A stretch of 64,000 bases of DNA. Origin: Leptolyngbya sp. BL0902 (lineage in GTDB: Bacteria; Cyanobacteriota; Cyanobacteriia; Phormidesmidales; Phormidesmidaceae). Location of the stretch: positions 2,289,906 through 2,353,905 of the forward strand of contig NZ_CP046155.1 in NCBI RefSeq assembly GCF_016403105.1, given 5' to 3'. The notes below the pieces were generated by a model that was not told the DNA's origin, did no database searches, and was given only the letters and a program-made list of their open reading frames with translations. Positions 18,167 through 28,017 of this stretch are shown piece after piece. Every line of letters starts with the position of its first letter. Position 1 is the stretch's first letter. Position numbers and translations under genes: made by a program.

Positions 18167-18658
18167 ATGGTGCTTTCTTTTTCTAGCACAGTTCAAGCCC
18201 TCACCTACACTAAGGTAGCAGACTATTTGCAAACAGCTAGCCTCTTCAAAGATCGTCTTCGCACCTACGAAGATCAGCCCAAATTTGATGTTCTCTACGG
18301 ATCAACCTTGGTAGAAATTGAGGTTCTGCCCTGGGAAGTTCACCCCTGGCAAAAGGCCGACCTAGCCACGGTGCGAGCCACCAGTTGTGTGACCATGGGC
18401 AGTACGGTTAGCCCAGATTTAATGCGCTTTTTGCTGACCGAAAATCGTCGGATGCGGTTTGGGGCCTTTCACCTCGATGAGGCCGATCACGTCTTCTTTG
18501 CCGAAAGCGTCCTCGGTGGCGAAAATATGGACGTGATGGAACTGCAAACCTGCATTCTCTCCGTCGTTACCATTGCCGATACCTACGACGACCTAATTGC
18601 CGAACGATTTGGCGGCCAACGCGCCATCGACCGGATGGAGGGCGTCCAGAGGCTTTGA
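18167..18658 (+). CDS. YbjN/CesT chaperone-like cyanobacterial protein
   Basis: A 163-residue soluble protein resembling the YbjN / type III secretion chaperone-like fold widespread in cyanobacteria as a conserved hypothetical. Characteristic segments are ALTYTKVADYL, LTENRRMRFGAFHLDEADHV and SVLGGENMDVMELQTC, followed by VVTIADTYDDLI. It has no signal peptide or membrane segment. The biochemical role is unknown; a peptide-binding or chaperone role is only inferred from the fold family. It is probably transcribed separately from the exporter genes, as a repeat lies in between. Confidence 0.7.
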   Translation: MVLSFSSTVQALTYTKVADYLQTASLFKDRLRTYEDQPKFDVLYGSTLVEIEVLPWEVHPWQKADLATVRATSCVTMGSTVSPDLMRFLLTENRRMRFGAFHLDEADHVFFAESVLGGENMDVMELQTCILSVVTIADTYDDLIAERFGGQRAIDRMEGVQRL

Positions 18659-18849
18659 TCTGACCCAATGGTGCAACCTTGACCTCGATGACAGCTACCC
18701 TAAGCAACGCCAGGATCAGGCTCCGAGGCGTTATGGATGGATCCCCTACGAATTCGCTATAACAGAACCATAGAAGGCAACCCCTGCTGCCCAGCATCGT
18801 CTGTAATCCCTAGCCCCAGCTATCAGTTCTAGAGGAAGAGCCGAAGACT

Positions 18850-19293
18850 ATGAAACACGTAGGATGGATGCCCTGGAGTACGGTGTTGATGCTGGCCCTG
18901 GGCGGTGGATTAGCGGCGACGGCCCAGGCAGAGGTTGATCTAGGGCCAGAAACCGGGCCGGACGCCAGTTCTAGTCTCCAGGCCCAAAACCAGCCCCTTG
19001 TTCTACCTTTTACCGATGTTCCCAGCGACCACTGGGCCTACCAAGCCCTGCTTAACCTTGCTGGGGTGTACGGTTGCGTGGGGGGCTATCCTGACGGCAC
19101 CTTTCGCGGGGAAAACGCCGTGACTCGCTATGAGTTTGCCGCCGGAATGGACGCTTGCCTAGGAGCACTGAATACGCTCCTTCAGTCGCAGCACGGCCAA
19201 CGCCAGAGCCTAGAGACCTTCAGACAAGCCCTTGAGCAAGATCTCCAAGATCTGAGGTCGCTGGACAATACCCTCGATACGCTCAGCCCCTAG
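18850..19293 (+). CDS. Short exported SLH-domain protein
   Basis: A 147-residue exported protein: a signal peptide (cleavage near ATAQA, residue about 27), one S-layer homology domain (about 54-115, PFTDVPSDHWAYQALLNLAG to RYEFAAGMDACL), then a short coiled-coil tail (LETFRQALEQDLQDL). Cyanobacterial SLH porins begin this way but continue with a beta-barrel of some 400 residues. Here the gene stops after the coiled coil, so it may be a stand-alone peptidoglycan-binding protein or a truncated porin. An AGAGGAAGAG ribosome-binding site precedes the ATG. Confidence 0.85.
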   Translation: MKHVGWMPWSTVLMLALGGGLAATAQAEVDLGPETGPDASSSLQAQNQPLVLPFTDVPSDHWAYQALLNLAGVYGCVGGYPDGTFRGENAVTRYEFAAGMDACLGALNTLLQSQHGQRQSLETFRQALEQDLQDLRSLDNTLDTLSP

Positions 19294-19319
19294 GGGCCAA
19301 GGCTGCGGTGGCGGCTACC

Positions 19320-19883
19320 CTAGGGCCTGAGGTGGGGGGCACCGTAGAGAGCTAAGGCCACGGTGGGCGTTTCCCCCAAGGTTATGCGGCGGTGGCGGGT
19401 GTGATGGGTAAAAGCGATGACGTCCCCTGGATTGAGGATAAGGTCTTGGGTAAAGGGTTCTGGCTGGGGTGGGTCAACCCCAAGGGAAGGCCCCCCCAGT
19501 TCATGGCGCATCTGCCCGCTCACCAGCGCTAGGATGCCCCAGGTATCGTAGGTTTTGGGCGCAATTTCAGGCCCCGGTAGCCAAGTTACCATCTGTAGGG
19601 TAAGGGGAAACTCGTGCTCTTGATAGAGGTCACGGCTGGCCCAGCCCTTCTCTGGATCAGGCGTCAGTGCGGTGGTTTTTAGCCAGTAGGAACTGCTCAG
19701 CAGCTTTCGCACCAGGGGGGTGATGGCCTCGATGCGGCTGATATCGTCGTGGAAGGTGGCGAGGATGTCTTCCACATCGGTGAGAAAGCGGTAGAGGCGG
19801 TAGTATTGCCCCGGTTCGAGGGAGTGAGGATGACCAAAGGGACGATATTGGCCGTCGTCGGTGACTAACCAGTTGTGATGCAT
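19320..19883 (-). CDS. Cupin-fold protein, cysteine-dioxygenase-like, probably metal-ligand-poor
   Basis: A 187-residue protein similar in layout to small cupin/cysteine-dioxygenase-like proteins of cyanobacteria. The strand motif LQMVTWLPG is followed by KTYDTWGILALVSGQM, where metal-binding members usually have His-x-His-x-x-x-W. A later HHTRHRR supplies histidines near the second cupin motif. Either the metal site is altered or the protein is not an enzyme. The ATG at 19883 (MHHNWLVTDDG) is used in place of a TTG 12 bases upstream. It lies tail to tail with the SLH gene, 26 bases apart. Confidence 0.6.
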   Translation of the reverse strand: MHHNWLVTDDGQYRPFGHPHSLEPGQYYRLYRFLTDVEDILATFHDDISRIEAITPLVRKLLSSSYWLKTTALTPDPEKGWASRDLYQEHEFPLTLQMVTWLPGPEIAPKTYDTWGILALVSGQMRHELGGPSLGVDPPQPEPFTQDLILNPGDVIAFTHHTRHRRITLGETPTVALALYGAPHLRP

Positions 19884-20006
19884 GGGAGTACCCAAAAAAG
19901 TAGATTAGCCCCTTGGGGTTATCTCTACCTTAACGAAGGGCGGTAGCACTGGGAATGGGGCGTTCTTCAGTGCCACCGCCTTTGGGATGGCGGCGCATTT
20001 GCTGGG

Positions 20007-21314
20007 CTAGGGGTTAGGCTCCAGGCGCACCAGGCGACCGTTAGGGGCGTCGGTGAGGACGTAGATCAGGCCATCGGGGCCTTGGCGCACATCTCGCACC
20101 CGCTGACCGATGGGAATGCGTGCCTCGCTGACCAGTTGCCCCTGATCATCCAATTCCAAGCGCAGTACCGCCTGGGCCACCAGCCCCCCGGCAAACAACT
20201 GCCCCTGCCATTGGGGGTAACGGTCGCCGCGATACACCGCCAGCCCCGACGGCGCAATGGCGGGCGTCCAGTACAAGATTGGATCCGCTAAGCCGGGACG
20301 CGACACCGCATCCGAGATGGGGCCGCCGGAATATTCTTCGCTGTAGGTGACGAGGGGCCAGCCGTAGTTTTCCCCCGCTCGGAGCAGGTTCAGTTCATCC
20401 CCTCCCCGCGAACCGTGTTCCGTAGACCACACCTGCCCCGTTGCCGCATCCAGCGCCAGGGCTTGGATATTGCGATGGCCGTAGCTCCAGAGGGCCGGGT
20501 CGGTCTCGGCGGTGTTCACAAAGGGATTATCGGCGGGGATGGTGCCATCGTCATTCAGCCGCACAATGGCCCCCAGGTGAGTTTGGCGATTTTGGGCCTG
20601 GTGACGAATCAGTTCTCCATCCAGCCGCAGGGGCGGGTTGCCGCCATCGCCCACCGCCACCAGCAGGGTGTCATCGGGCAACCACAGCAGCCGCGAGCCA
20701 AAGTGCTGCCCCTGGGGTTTGTCGCGGTTGGTTTCAAAGATCACCGTCCAGTCGGTAAACCCCTGATCCTCCAGTCTGGCCCGTGCCACCCGCAGCCGAT
20801 TGGCCTCAGCGGTGCCGTGGGCATAGGCCAAATACACCCAGCGATTGTCTTCAAACTGGGGATGCAGGGCAATGTCCAGCATGCCGCCCTGGCGCTCGGC
20901 CAACACCGGAGCCACCCCGGCCAGCGGCTCTGGATCGAGGACGCCATCCCGCACCCGCCGCACCCGCCCTGGTCGCTCGGTAATCAGCAGCGTGCCATCG
21001 GGCAACCAGGCCATGCCCCAGGGATGCTCTAGCCCCTCTAATACCGTCACCGCCTGCACCGACGCATCGGCTGGAGCATCAGGATTAGCCGCCACCGTTG
21101 CGGGGGCCTGGGCCAAGGGATCGAAACCCATTGTCCCTGAAGCGGTTGCCGTAGGGGGGGTGTCCGTTGATGACGGAGCCGATGATGGATCTATCGCCTC
21201 AGCCTCCGGTGTGGGCGAAGTACAGCCCACCAACAGCAGTGCCACCCAGATAAGGGACTGCTTGAGCCCGAATAACCGATCCCGTCGTGGCTGTCCCAAA
21301 CCTCTTGCCGTCAT
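20007..21314 (-). CDS. PQQ-dependent sugar dehydrogenase, lipoprotein
   Basis: A 435-residue beta-propeller of the soluble aldose sugar dehydrogenase family (YliI/GDH-B type), which oxidises aldose sugars with pyrroloquinoline quinone. The N-terminus is a lipoprotein signal with lipobox LLVGC, so it should be anchored in a membrane facing the periplasm. Family motifs: GMAWLPDGTLLITERPGRV, HFGSRLLWLPDDTLLVAVG, WSYGHRNIQALALD and TEHGSRGGDELNLL. The ATG at 21314 is preferred to a TTG 18 bases upstream. moeA lies 36 bases upstream on the same strand, so co-transcription is possible. No PQQ biosynthesis gene is in the window. Confidence 0.9.
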   Translation of the reverse strand: MTARGLGQPRRDRLFGLKQSLIWVALLLVGCTSPTPEAEAIDPSSAPSSTDTPPTATASGTMGFDPLAQAPATVAANPDAPADASVQAVTVLEGLEHPWGMAWLPDGTLLITERPGRVRRVRDGVLDPEPLAGVAPVLAERQGGMLDIALHPQFEDNRWVYLAYAHGTAEANRLRVARARLEDQGFTDWTVIFETNRDKPQGQHFGSRLLWLPDDTLLVAVGDGGNPPLRLDGELIRHQAQNRQTHLGAIVRLNDDGTIPADNPFVNTAETDPALWSYGHRNIQALALDAATGQVWSTEHGSRGGDELNLLRAGENYGWPLVTYSEEYSGGPISDAVSRPGLADPILYWTPAIAPSGLAVYRGDRYPQWQGQLFAGGLVAQAVLRLELDDQGQLVSEARIPIGQRVRDVRQGPDGLIYVLTDAPNGRLVRLEPNP

Positions 21315-21350
21315 GGCTATACCTCTACGCAAACGCTGGTTTCCCTTCCA

Positions 21351-22607
21351 TTAGCGCACCACCATCACCCGGACGACCTCCCCCTGGGGCAGGATTTCTG
21401 TACCTACGGGCACCACCGCCAGGGCATTGGCCCCCGCCAGGTTTACCAGGTTGCCAGAACTGTGGCTCCCTCCAGCCAAGGTGAAGTCGTAACGACTAGG
21501 ATTTTCGGGATTGGGAGACAGCCGCCCCCAGAGGTAGATTTCCCTGGGGCCACCGCCCTTGAGGGAGGACTGGGTAACGGCTTCAACAAACGTAGGCGAC
21601 CAGTTTTCCCTCAGACCCGACCGCTTCCGTAGGGCGGGTTCCACAAAGCGCCAAAAGCTCACCAGGGCCGAAACTGGATTCCCCGGCAGGCCAAAGTACA
21701 GCGTGGGGGAAGGCTGGGTCGCCGTTGCCGGAAACGTGGCTACGGTTAAGGGTTTACCCGGTCTCACCGCCACGGCACGAATGTGGAGGGTTGCTCCTAA
21801 ATCGGTCAGAATGTGATCGACATAGTCAAAATCCCCCACGGAAACGCCGCCGGAGGACAGAATTACATCGGATCGGGAGAGCGCAGACCGAATTGCCACC
21901 GCTAGGGCTTCCGGCTGGTCGGGCACAATGCCCAGCAGGATTGCTTCGGCCCCCGCTGCCTGCACCAGCGCCGCCAAGGCGTATTGGTTAGAGTCCACAA
22001 TTTGCCCCGGCTGGAGGGGCGTTTCTGGGTTCACCAGCTCATCCCCAGTGGAAAGGATGGCTACCCGAAGCCGCCGAAACACCGGGACTTGGACGCACTG
22101 AGCCGCTGCCAACACCGCCAATTCTGGCCCACCTAACGCAGTTCCTGCGGACATGAGAGGTTGTCCGGCCTGGTAAAAGCTGCCACGATGGCGCACAAAC
22201 TGACCGGGTTGGGGCGCTTCCAGGATGAAGACCTGATCCCCTTGGCGCTGGGTCACTTCCTGCATCACCACTGTGTCTGCTCCGACGGGCATCATCGATC
22301 CCGTGAGAATGCGGGCCGCTTGTCCTGGGGCCACGGGCTGGGTGGGGGGCTTTCCGGCGGGGATGATTTCGGTCAGCGCCAGGGATACGGGGTGATTGGC
22401 CCCAGCCTGGACAACGTCGGCATAGCGCACAGCATAGCCATCCATAGCGGAATTATCCCAGTGGGGCATATCCAAGCTCCCCGTGACGGGCTGGGCCAAA
22501 ATGCGCCCCGCCGCCGCCCCCAATGGCACCGTTTCCACGGCCTCCGCCCCATCGAGGGGATGCACTAGAGATAAGATAAGGGCCTCCGCCTCCGCCGCTG
22601 GCACCAT
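21351..22607 (-). CDS. moeA: Molybdopterin molybdotransferase MoeA
   Basis: MoeA inserts molybdate into adenylated molybdopterin to make active Mo cofactor. The 418-residue length and domains match: N-terminal PLGAAAGRILAQPV, the DNSAMDGYAVRYAD motif, the MoCF-biosynthesis core (ILSTGDELVNPETPLQPGQI, DVILSSGGVSVGDFDYV) and the C-terminal beta domain with PGNPVSALVSFWRFVEP. The Mo-enzyme xdhAB at 51833-55741 is a plausible client in the same genome. The lipoprotein sugar dehydrogenase follows 36 bases downstream. Confidence 0.96.
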   Translation of the reverse strand: MVPAAEAEALILSLVHPLDGAEAVETVPLGAAAGRILAQPVTGSLDMPHWDNSAMDGYAVRYADVVQAGANHPVSLALTEIIPAGKPPTQPVAPGQAARILTGSMMPVGADTVVMQEVTQRQGDQVFILEAPQPGQFVRHRGSFYQAGQPLMSAGTALGGPELAVLAAAQCVQVPVFRRLRVAILSTGDELVNPETPLQPGQIVDSNQYALAALVQAAGAEAILLGIVPDQPEALAVAIRSALSRSDVILSSGGVSVGDFDYVDHILTDLGATLHIRAVAVRPGKPLTVATFPATATQPSPTLYFGLPGNPVSALVSFWRFVEPALRKRSGLRENWSPTFVEAVTQSSLKGGGPREIYLWGRLSPNPENPSRYDFTLAGGSHSSGNLVNLAGANALAVVPVGTEILPQGEVVRVMVVR

Positions 22608-22768
22608 GGGGCTGTCCTGGGTTAACGCTACGTTTTGAGCCTACCCTTCTAGGCTAACCCCAGCAAGTCTTGGCAGGGTTTTCCGACCCCTCGGCCCAGG
22701 CTAAGGCTGGTTGGTGCCAGAGCCGGGGAGGCTGCTGTAGAGTGATAAAAGATTCACCAGAGAAGCCC

Positions 22769-24490
22769 CTAGGAGACAGGTTCACACCCATACTGCTGGT
22801 GGGGCAGCGTCGCCGAAGACCAAGTATCCGGCTTAGCTTGGCAAAGGATGGTGTCTTGATCGGCATTGAAACCCTGAATCTGATCTGGAAAATCCTTGGG
22901 AAGCCAGCGAAATCCTAGAAGCCACAGGTCTACAGATGTCGCCGTGGGCAGGGGCACCAAGGGCACAGCATCAAGGGATGCGGTAGGGCGGGGGTCGGGC
23001 GTGGAGAAAGGCAGGAAAGACCAGTAGAGGGGTGTAGTCTGTAGGTTACTTCGTTGGCTGATTTCCCACATTAAGCTGAGGCCCAGGGCAATTTCAGTAT
23101 CCCCTTGATAGGGCATTAGAAAGAGTTGCGGGGGTGAGGATGGTACTATTTCATCAGCCAAATTTTCAGGATTATAGGGCGTGGTGAGGGCTAGATTGAA
23201 TATGACAAAGATGCAGCTTATTCCTCCAGCTAAGAGAGGCAGGGCTGATTTGAATCTAATGTTAATACGAGACAATTTTGATGAATTAATCGACCATTTC
23301 TCTTGAGATCGGTGATTAACTAAGGTAGCTCCTAGCAAAGCGCAAACAGCAGGATAGTAAACAAAGTTATAGCGAGGTGCTAGGGATAGATCCTTGCCAA
23401 GGACATAAATGATAACCCAAAACTGAAGCAAGACCAAACCAATGAAGCAGATTAAGATATGAGCGGAAGTTCTCGCCCTCGAATCGTGCCTTAGCTGACG
23501 CAAGCCGCCGTAGGCTTCTTTCATCAGCCACCCGAAAAATACCACCATCAACACACCCATAGGGATGGCGATCCATGCGGGTTGCTGCTCAACGGGAAAG
23601 CTGACGACCATAATGATCCAGCCAGCTAACTTTTGATAAATGGGTGGAATATAGTTCACCCAGCTTGTTCTAGAGAGCGCTATCCAGTTGGTTTCTGGCC
23701 TCCCCATGTGATCTAAAATGATAGGCAACCAGGGAAGGTAGCTCGATAAAAGGGCTATTATGGCTAACCCTGCCATAGTCCAATGGCGAAATGTTAGATG
23801 AGATCGGTGCCTCAGCATCCATAGCAATAGCGTTCCTATCTGAGCTACTACAGCAATTAAAAAGAAGTAGTGAGTATACAGTCCGATAATATTCACTAGC
23901 AGCCAGAATATCCAAATCCAGAGCTGGATTCGTTGATGGCCTAGGTTGTTGATGATTTGAACTAGCCCTAGCAAGGCTAAGGCAACGCACAACATTGGAG
24001 CTGTATAGTGGCGGGCCTCCTGGGATAGGTCAACATGAAAAGGAGACACTGCCATCAATGCAGCGGCCATTAATCCTGCCATAGGAGAAAAAGCGCCACG
24101 ATTGAGCGCGTACAGAACGATGACTGAAACCACCCCCAGGATTGCCGAAAATGATCGCAAACCCCAGGCTAGGGAAACATCAAACTGGGCAATTCCCTTG
24201 AGCCAGTAGTGTAGTCCACAAAAGAAGAGTGGAGGATGAATATCCTGAGTGGCGACTCGATGAGCAATTTCAGGGCAGCTAGAAGGACGAAGAGTGAAAA
24301 TATCATGAATGGCTGAGACAGGCAGAAGAATATTACGAGGAACTGCATCAAATCCCTGGCCCAGACTGAAGAGAGCTGTGTAGGATTCATCTAGCCAAAT
24401 CGGTCGAAAGTCAAGATAAAAAAATCGCAGCAGCAGGGAAAGACTAACCATGCTGATTAGCACTAGACCATGATAATAACTGGGTTTCAC
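22769..24490 (-). CDS. Glycosyltransferase family 39-like membrane protein
   Basis: A 573-residue integral membrane protein with about 10-12 transmembrane helices, of the GT39/ArnT-like class that moves sugars from polyprenyl-phosphate donors to acceptors on the outer face of the membrane. The first loop carries the acidic motif RPIWLDESYTALF, and the next loop has DIHPPLFFCGLHYW, both typical. The C-terminal ~150 residues form a soluble domain. Its codon use looks more AT-rich than that of its neighbours (many TTA and ATA codons), which may mark a laterally acquired or fast-changing envelope gene. The substrate is unknown. Confidence 0.85.
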   Translation of the reverse strand: MKPSYYHGLVLISMVSLSLLLRFFYLDFRPIWLDESYTALFSLGQGFDAVPRNILLPVSAIHDIFTLRPSSCPEIAHRVATQDIHPPLFFCGLHYWLKGIAQFDVSLAWGLRSFSAILGVVSVIVLYALNRGAFSPMAGLMAAALMAVSPFHVDLSQEARHYTAPMLCVALALLGLVQIINNLGHQRIQLWIWIFWLLVNIIGLYTHYFFLIAVVAQIGTLLLWMLRHRSHLTFRHWTMAGLAIIALLSSYLPWLPIILDHMGRPETNWIALSRTSWVNYIPPIYQKLAGWIIMVVSFPVEQQPAWIAIPMGVLMVVFFGWLMKEAYGGLRQLRHDSRARTSAHILICFIGLVLLQFWVIIYVLGKDLSLAPRYNFVYYPAVCALLGATLVNHRSQEKWSINSSKLSRINIRFKSALPLLAGGISCIFVIFNLALTTPYNPENLADEIVPSSPPQLFLMPYQGDTEIALGLSLMWEISQRSNLQTTPLYWSFLPFSTPDPRPTASLDAVPLVPLPTATSVDLWLLGFRWLPKDFPDQIQGFNADQDTILCQAKPDTWSSATLPHQQYGCEPVS

Positions 24491-25929
<1,439 letters not shown>

Positions 25930-25985
25930 CCTTCCAGCGTCCGCCCAGGATGAGGGCGTTTAGGGCGCAGGGTCGTTAAACGAAT

Positions 25986-26012
25986 CCCGCACTCCGGCGA
26001 AAGGAGTGCGGG
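25986..26012. terminator. Hairpin after gap
   Basis: CCCGCACTCC and GGAGTGCGGG form a perfect 10-bp stem with a 7-base loop between the convergent gap and universal stress protein genes. There is no T-tract. Confidence 0.6.
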
Positions 26013-26029
26013 TGTAGGATGGCACCGAC

Positions 26030-26050
26030 GGCCAGAGGTATCCTCTGGCC
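26030..26050. terminator. Second hairpin between gap and usp
   Basis: GGCCAGAGG-TAT-CCTCTGGCC is a perfect 9-bp stem with a 3-base loop, ending 8 bases before the stop codon of the minus-strand stress protein gene. It could serve both converging transcripts. Confidence 0.55.
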
Positions 26051-26058
26051 GACCCAGG

Positions 26059-26934
26059 CTAGCGGGCCGGGAAATACAGGACGGGATGCCAACTGCGGCG
26101 TAGAATGTCGCGGGTGAGGCTGGGGGTAGACCACTTCAGGAATCCTCCGAGGCTGCTGGCACAGGTGGCAATCGCTCCGATATCGTACTGTTCGGCGGTG
26201 AGCATAATTTGTTGAATCGGGTCGCCCTCCACAACGGTGGTATTGACGACCAGCCCCAGGCTGGAGAGATCCGCCTGAATTTTCTCGCATTCCGCCTGGG
26301 CTTGCTCAACGGGATGATCGCCATGAAATTCGCGGCGGATATTGTCATCAATCACCCACAGCAGCCGTACCCGCTCTAGCACCGAGTGGGGGTTGCCCTG
26401 CACCTGCTGTCGTACCTTATCAATTAAGGTGTGGCCCATTTCTTGACCATCGTAGGGCAGCAGCAGGTAGCGGAATAGGTGAGTCGCCCGTAGCTCTAGC
26501 TCGGCGGTGGTGTAGGTGGAGATCAGCTGAGGCCGCAGAATCATCAGGGGGACGGAGGTTTTTTCCGCCAGTTGCATCGTGGTGCTGCCAAACAGCTTTT
26601 CCTCAAGCATCGTCCGGGTCGGCGATCCTAGAAAAATCACGTCGGCCTTACACTGCTTGGCAAGGCGGAGAATATTGTCGCTGGCCCGCCCCATTTGCAC
26701 CTCCACCTTCACCTCAACGTGGTCAGGCACATTCCGCAGGATATCCGTGATGCGCCGCTTGGGCTGGGCCAGAAGTTCTGGGTCACTGCTAGGAATTTCC
26801 CGCTCCGCATCAATGGCAACGTTATGAAAAAAGGTGAGGGATTGAAATCCCCCGGCTGCCAGACTGGGCACAAACTGCGCCAGACGATGCATCCCATCGG
26901 TAAAATCTGTACAAATCAGAGCGCGTTGAAACAT
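26059..26934 (-). CDS. Universal stress protein with two tandem Usp domains
   Basis: A 291-residue cytoplasmic protein with two UspA-like domains (about 1-145 and 150-291). The first begins MFQRALICTDFTDG and carries IFLGSPTRTMLEEKLFGSTT, a variant of the ATP-binding loop G-x2-G-x9-G-S/T; the second is more degenerate (ATCASSLGGFLKWSTPS). Such proteins are induced by stress, with roles that vary between members. The ATG at 26934 starts the domain exactly; an upstream in-frame start would add 17 non-family residues. Confidence 0.88.
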   Translation of the reverse strand: MFQRALICTDFTDGMHRLAQFVPSLAAGGFQSLTFFHNVAIDAEREIPSSDPELLAQPKRRITDILRNVPDHVEVKVEVQMGRASDNILRLAKQCKADVIFLGSPTRTMLEEKLFGSTTMQLAEKTSVPLMILRPQLISTYTTAELELRATHLFRYLLLPYDGQEMGHTLIDKVRQQVQGNPHSVLERVRLLWVIDDNIRREFHGDHPVEQAQAECEKIQADLSSLGLVVNTTVVEGDPIQQIMLTAEQYDIGAIATCASSLGGFLKWSTPSLTRDILRRSWHPVLYFPAR

Positions 26935-27479
26935 AGTTGCCTCGTCGTTGCCTCGTCTCAGTGCAAAGGGGCAAGCCCTGCCCAATACCCGTCCAGACGT
27001 CGTTCGCAGACGCTCAACCGCAGGTACTTAGCCAGCATGGTCAGCTATGGCCATACCCCGCTACCACTACGATAACGTTTGGACAGAATGTTTCAACGCA
27101 GGGGACAGGGCATCCCCGCAGGGAAGGCAATGGCATAGCTAGCGTAGATCCTGAACCCACTGACCGCATTCCACCAAGGAAGCGGAGAAAGCTTGAAGCA
27201 TCTGGGGCAAACATCTGGGAGTAAAGGCAAAAATCATCATTTCAGTAGCGGGTTGATGATGACCCTAGCTCCTAGGGGCTCGACGCAGATCAGATAAACC
27301 GAAGACGGAACCAGTTTTGATGCAACAACACCAGGGGATATGGACTCGCGGTCTGAGGCAGTAGTTAAGAAGCGGAGGCCCCAACATCCCTTGCCTGATT
27401 CTTGAGAACCCTGCGAGAGAGGGAGGTCGCCATCTTCAAAACAGACTAGCGAAACCTCGGAAGGCGCGATCTAAGCACG
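26935..27479. other. 545-base spacer with no recognised gene
   Basis: No protein-coding gene, tRNA or known RNA is recognised. There is a short direct repeat, TTGCCTCGTCG then TTGCCTCGTCT, near 26938-26959, immediately upstream of the usp start. A spacer this long between two minus-strand genes could hold an unrecognised non-coding RNA. Confidence 0.35.
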
Positions 27480-27674
27480 CTACATTTGGGGATTTGGGCC
27501 AATGCCCCATTCGTGCTTCAGAAACTGCTTGTACATGGTTTCGCGCATCATCATTTGCTCGTAGAGCTTGACCAGAAATTGTTGGGCCTGTTCACGGCTC
27601 ATCTGGTTTACCTGGGTCTCGAAGGATCTGAGGTTAAACTGCTGCTCTAGGGAAAGTTGCATCGGTTCGTTCAT
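27480..27674 (-). CDS. nblA: Phycobilisome degradation protein NblA
   Basis: A 64-residue helical adaptor that binds phycobiliproteins and hands phycobilisomes to Clp protease during nutrient stress. The family pattern is clear: LSLEQQFNLRSFETQVNQM, then MSREQAQQFLVKLYEQMM and the tail KQFLKHEWGI. The ATG at 27674 follows a good ribosome-binding site (CAGGAG, 7 bases before), so the longer frame from 27698 is rejected. It is transcribed from a promoter some 150 bases upstream. Confidence 0.96.
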   Translation of the reverse strand: MNEPMQLSLEQQFNLRSFETQVNQMSREQAQQFLVKLYEQMMMRETMYKQFLKHEWGIGPNPQM

Positions 27675-28017
27675 GGTTCGACTCCTGAGAGAGAACAACG
27701 CTGGGGCCTATCGTTGGATAGCCCAACTGAGTACGCCGCTTTTCCTAGGGCCTGGGCGGTGAGAGCAGCCCAGAGAACTCTAGGGAAAGAAACATGGTCA
27801 AGATGCGGCCCTTGAACAATGTTTTACAAATTATAACAATTGTTTGACAAAGGCTCTAACTTGACAGGGCGACGATATAGCCAGTAAGCCCTAAAGTGGC
27901 TTAACTGGACTAAAGGTTTACAATTTTTAGCAATAATGACTGAGTAAAAATGCTCAGGACGAACGATTCACCGAAAAGACGGTGGGCTGATGGATCGTCG
28001 AATGGGGAAGCCGGGAA
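27675..28017. other. nblA leader and promoter region
   Basis: No gene is seen in these 343 bases. The central part (27810-27960) is AT-rich compared with its surroundings and contains the putative nblA promoter and the palindrome AACAATTGTT (27835-27844). No GTA-N8-TAC NtcA box was found in it. Confidence 0.5.
27830..27835 (-). promoter_or_regulatory. Putative nblA -10 element
   Basis: On the minus strand TATAAT (27835 to 27830) is preceded by the palindrome AACAATTGTT, and no good -35 hexamer lies 17 bases upstream. This pattern fits an activator-dependent promoter. A transcript starting here would have a leader of about 150 bases before nblA. Confidence 0.4.

Noticed and set aside
26935..27479. 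Possible structural RNA (RNase P, 6S or similar)
   Set aside because: None of the conserved RNase P or SRP RNA sequence blocks could be found by eye; only the unusual length suggests an RNA.
27672..27690. GGTTCGACTCC resembling a tRNA T-loop
   Set aside because: It is the complement of the nblA ribosome-binding site and start region; no acceptor or anticodon stem surrounds it.
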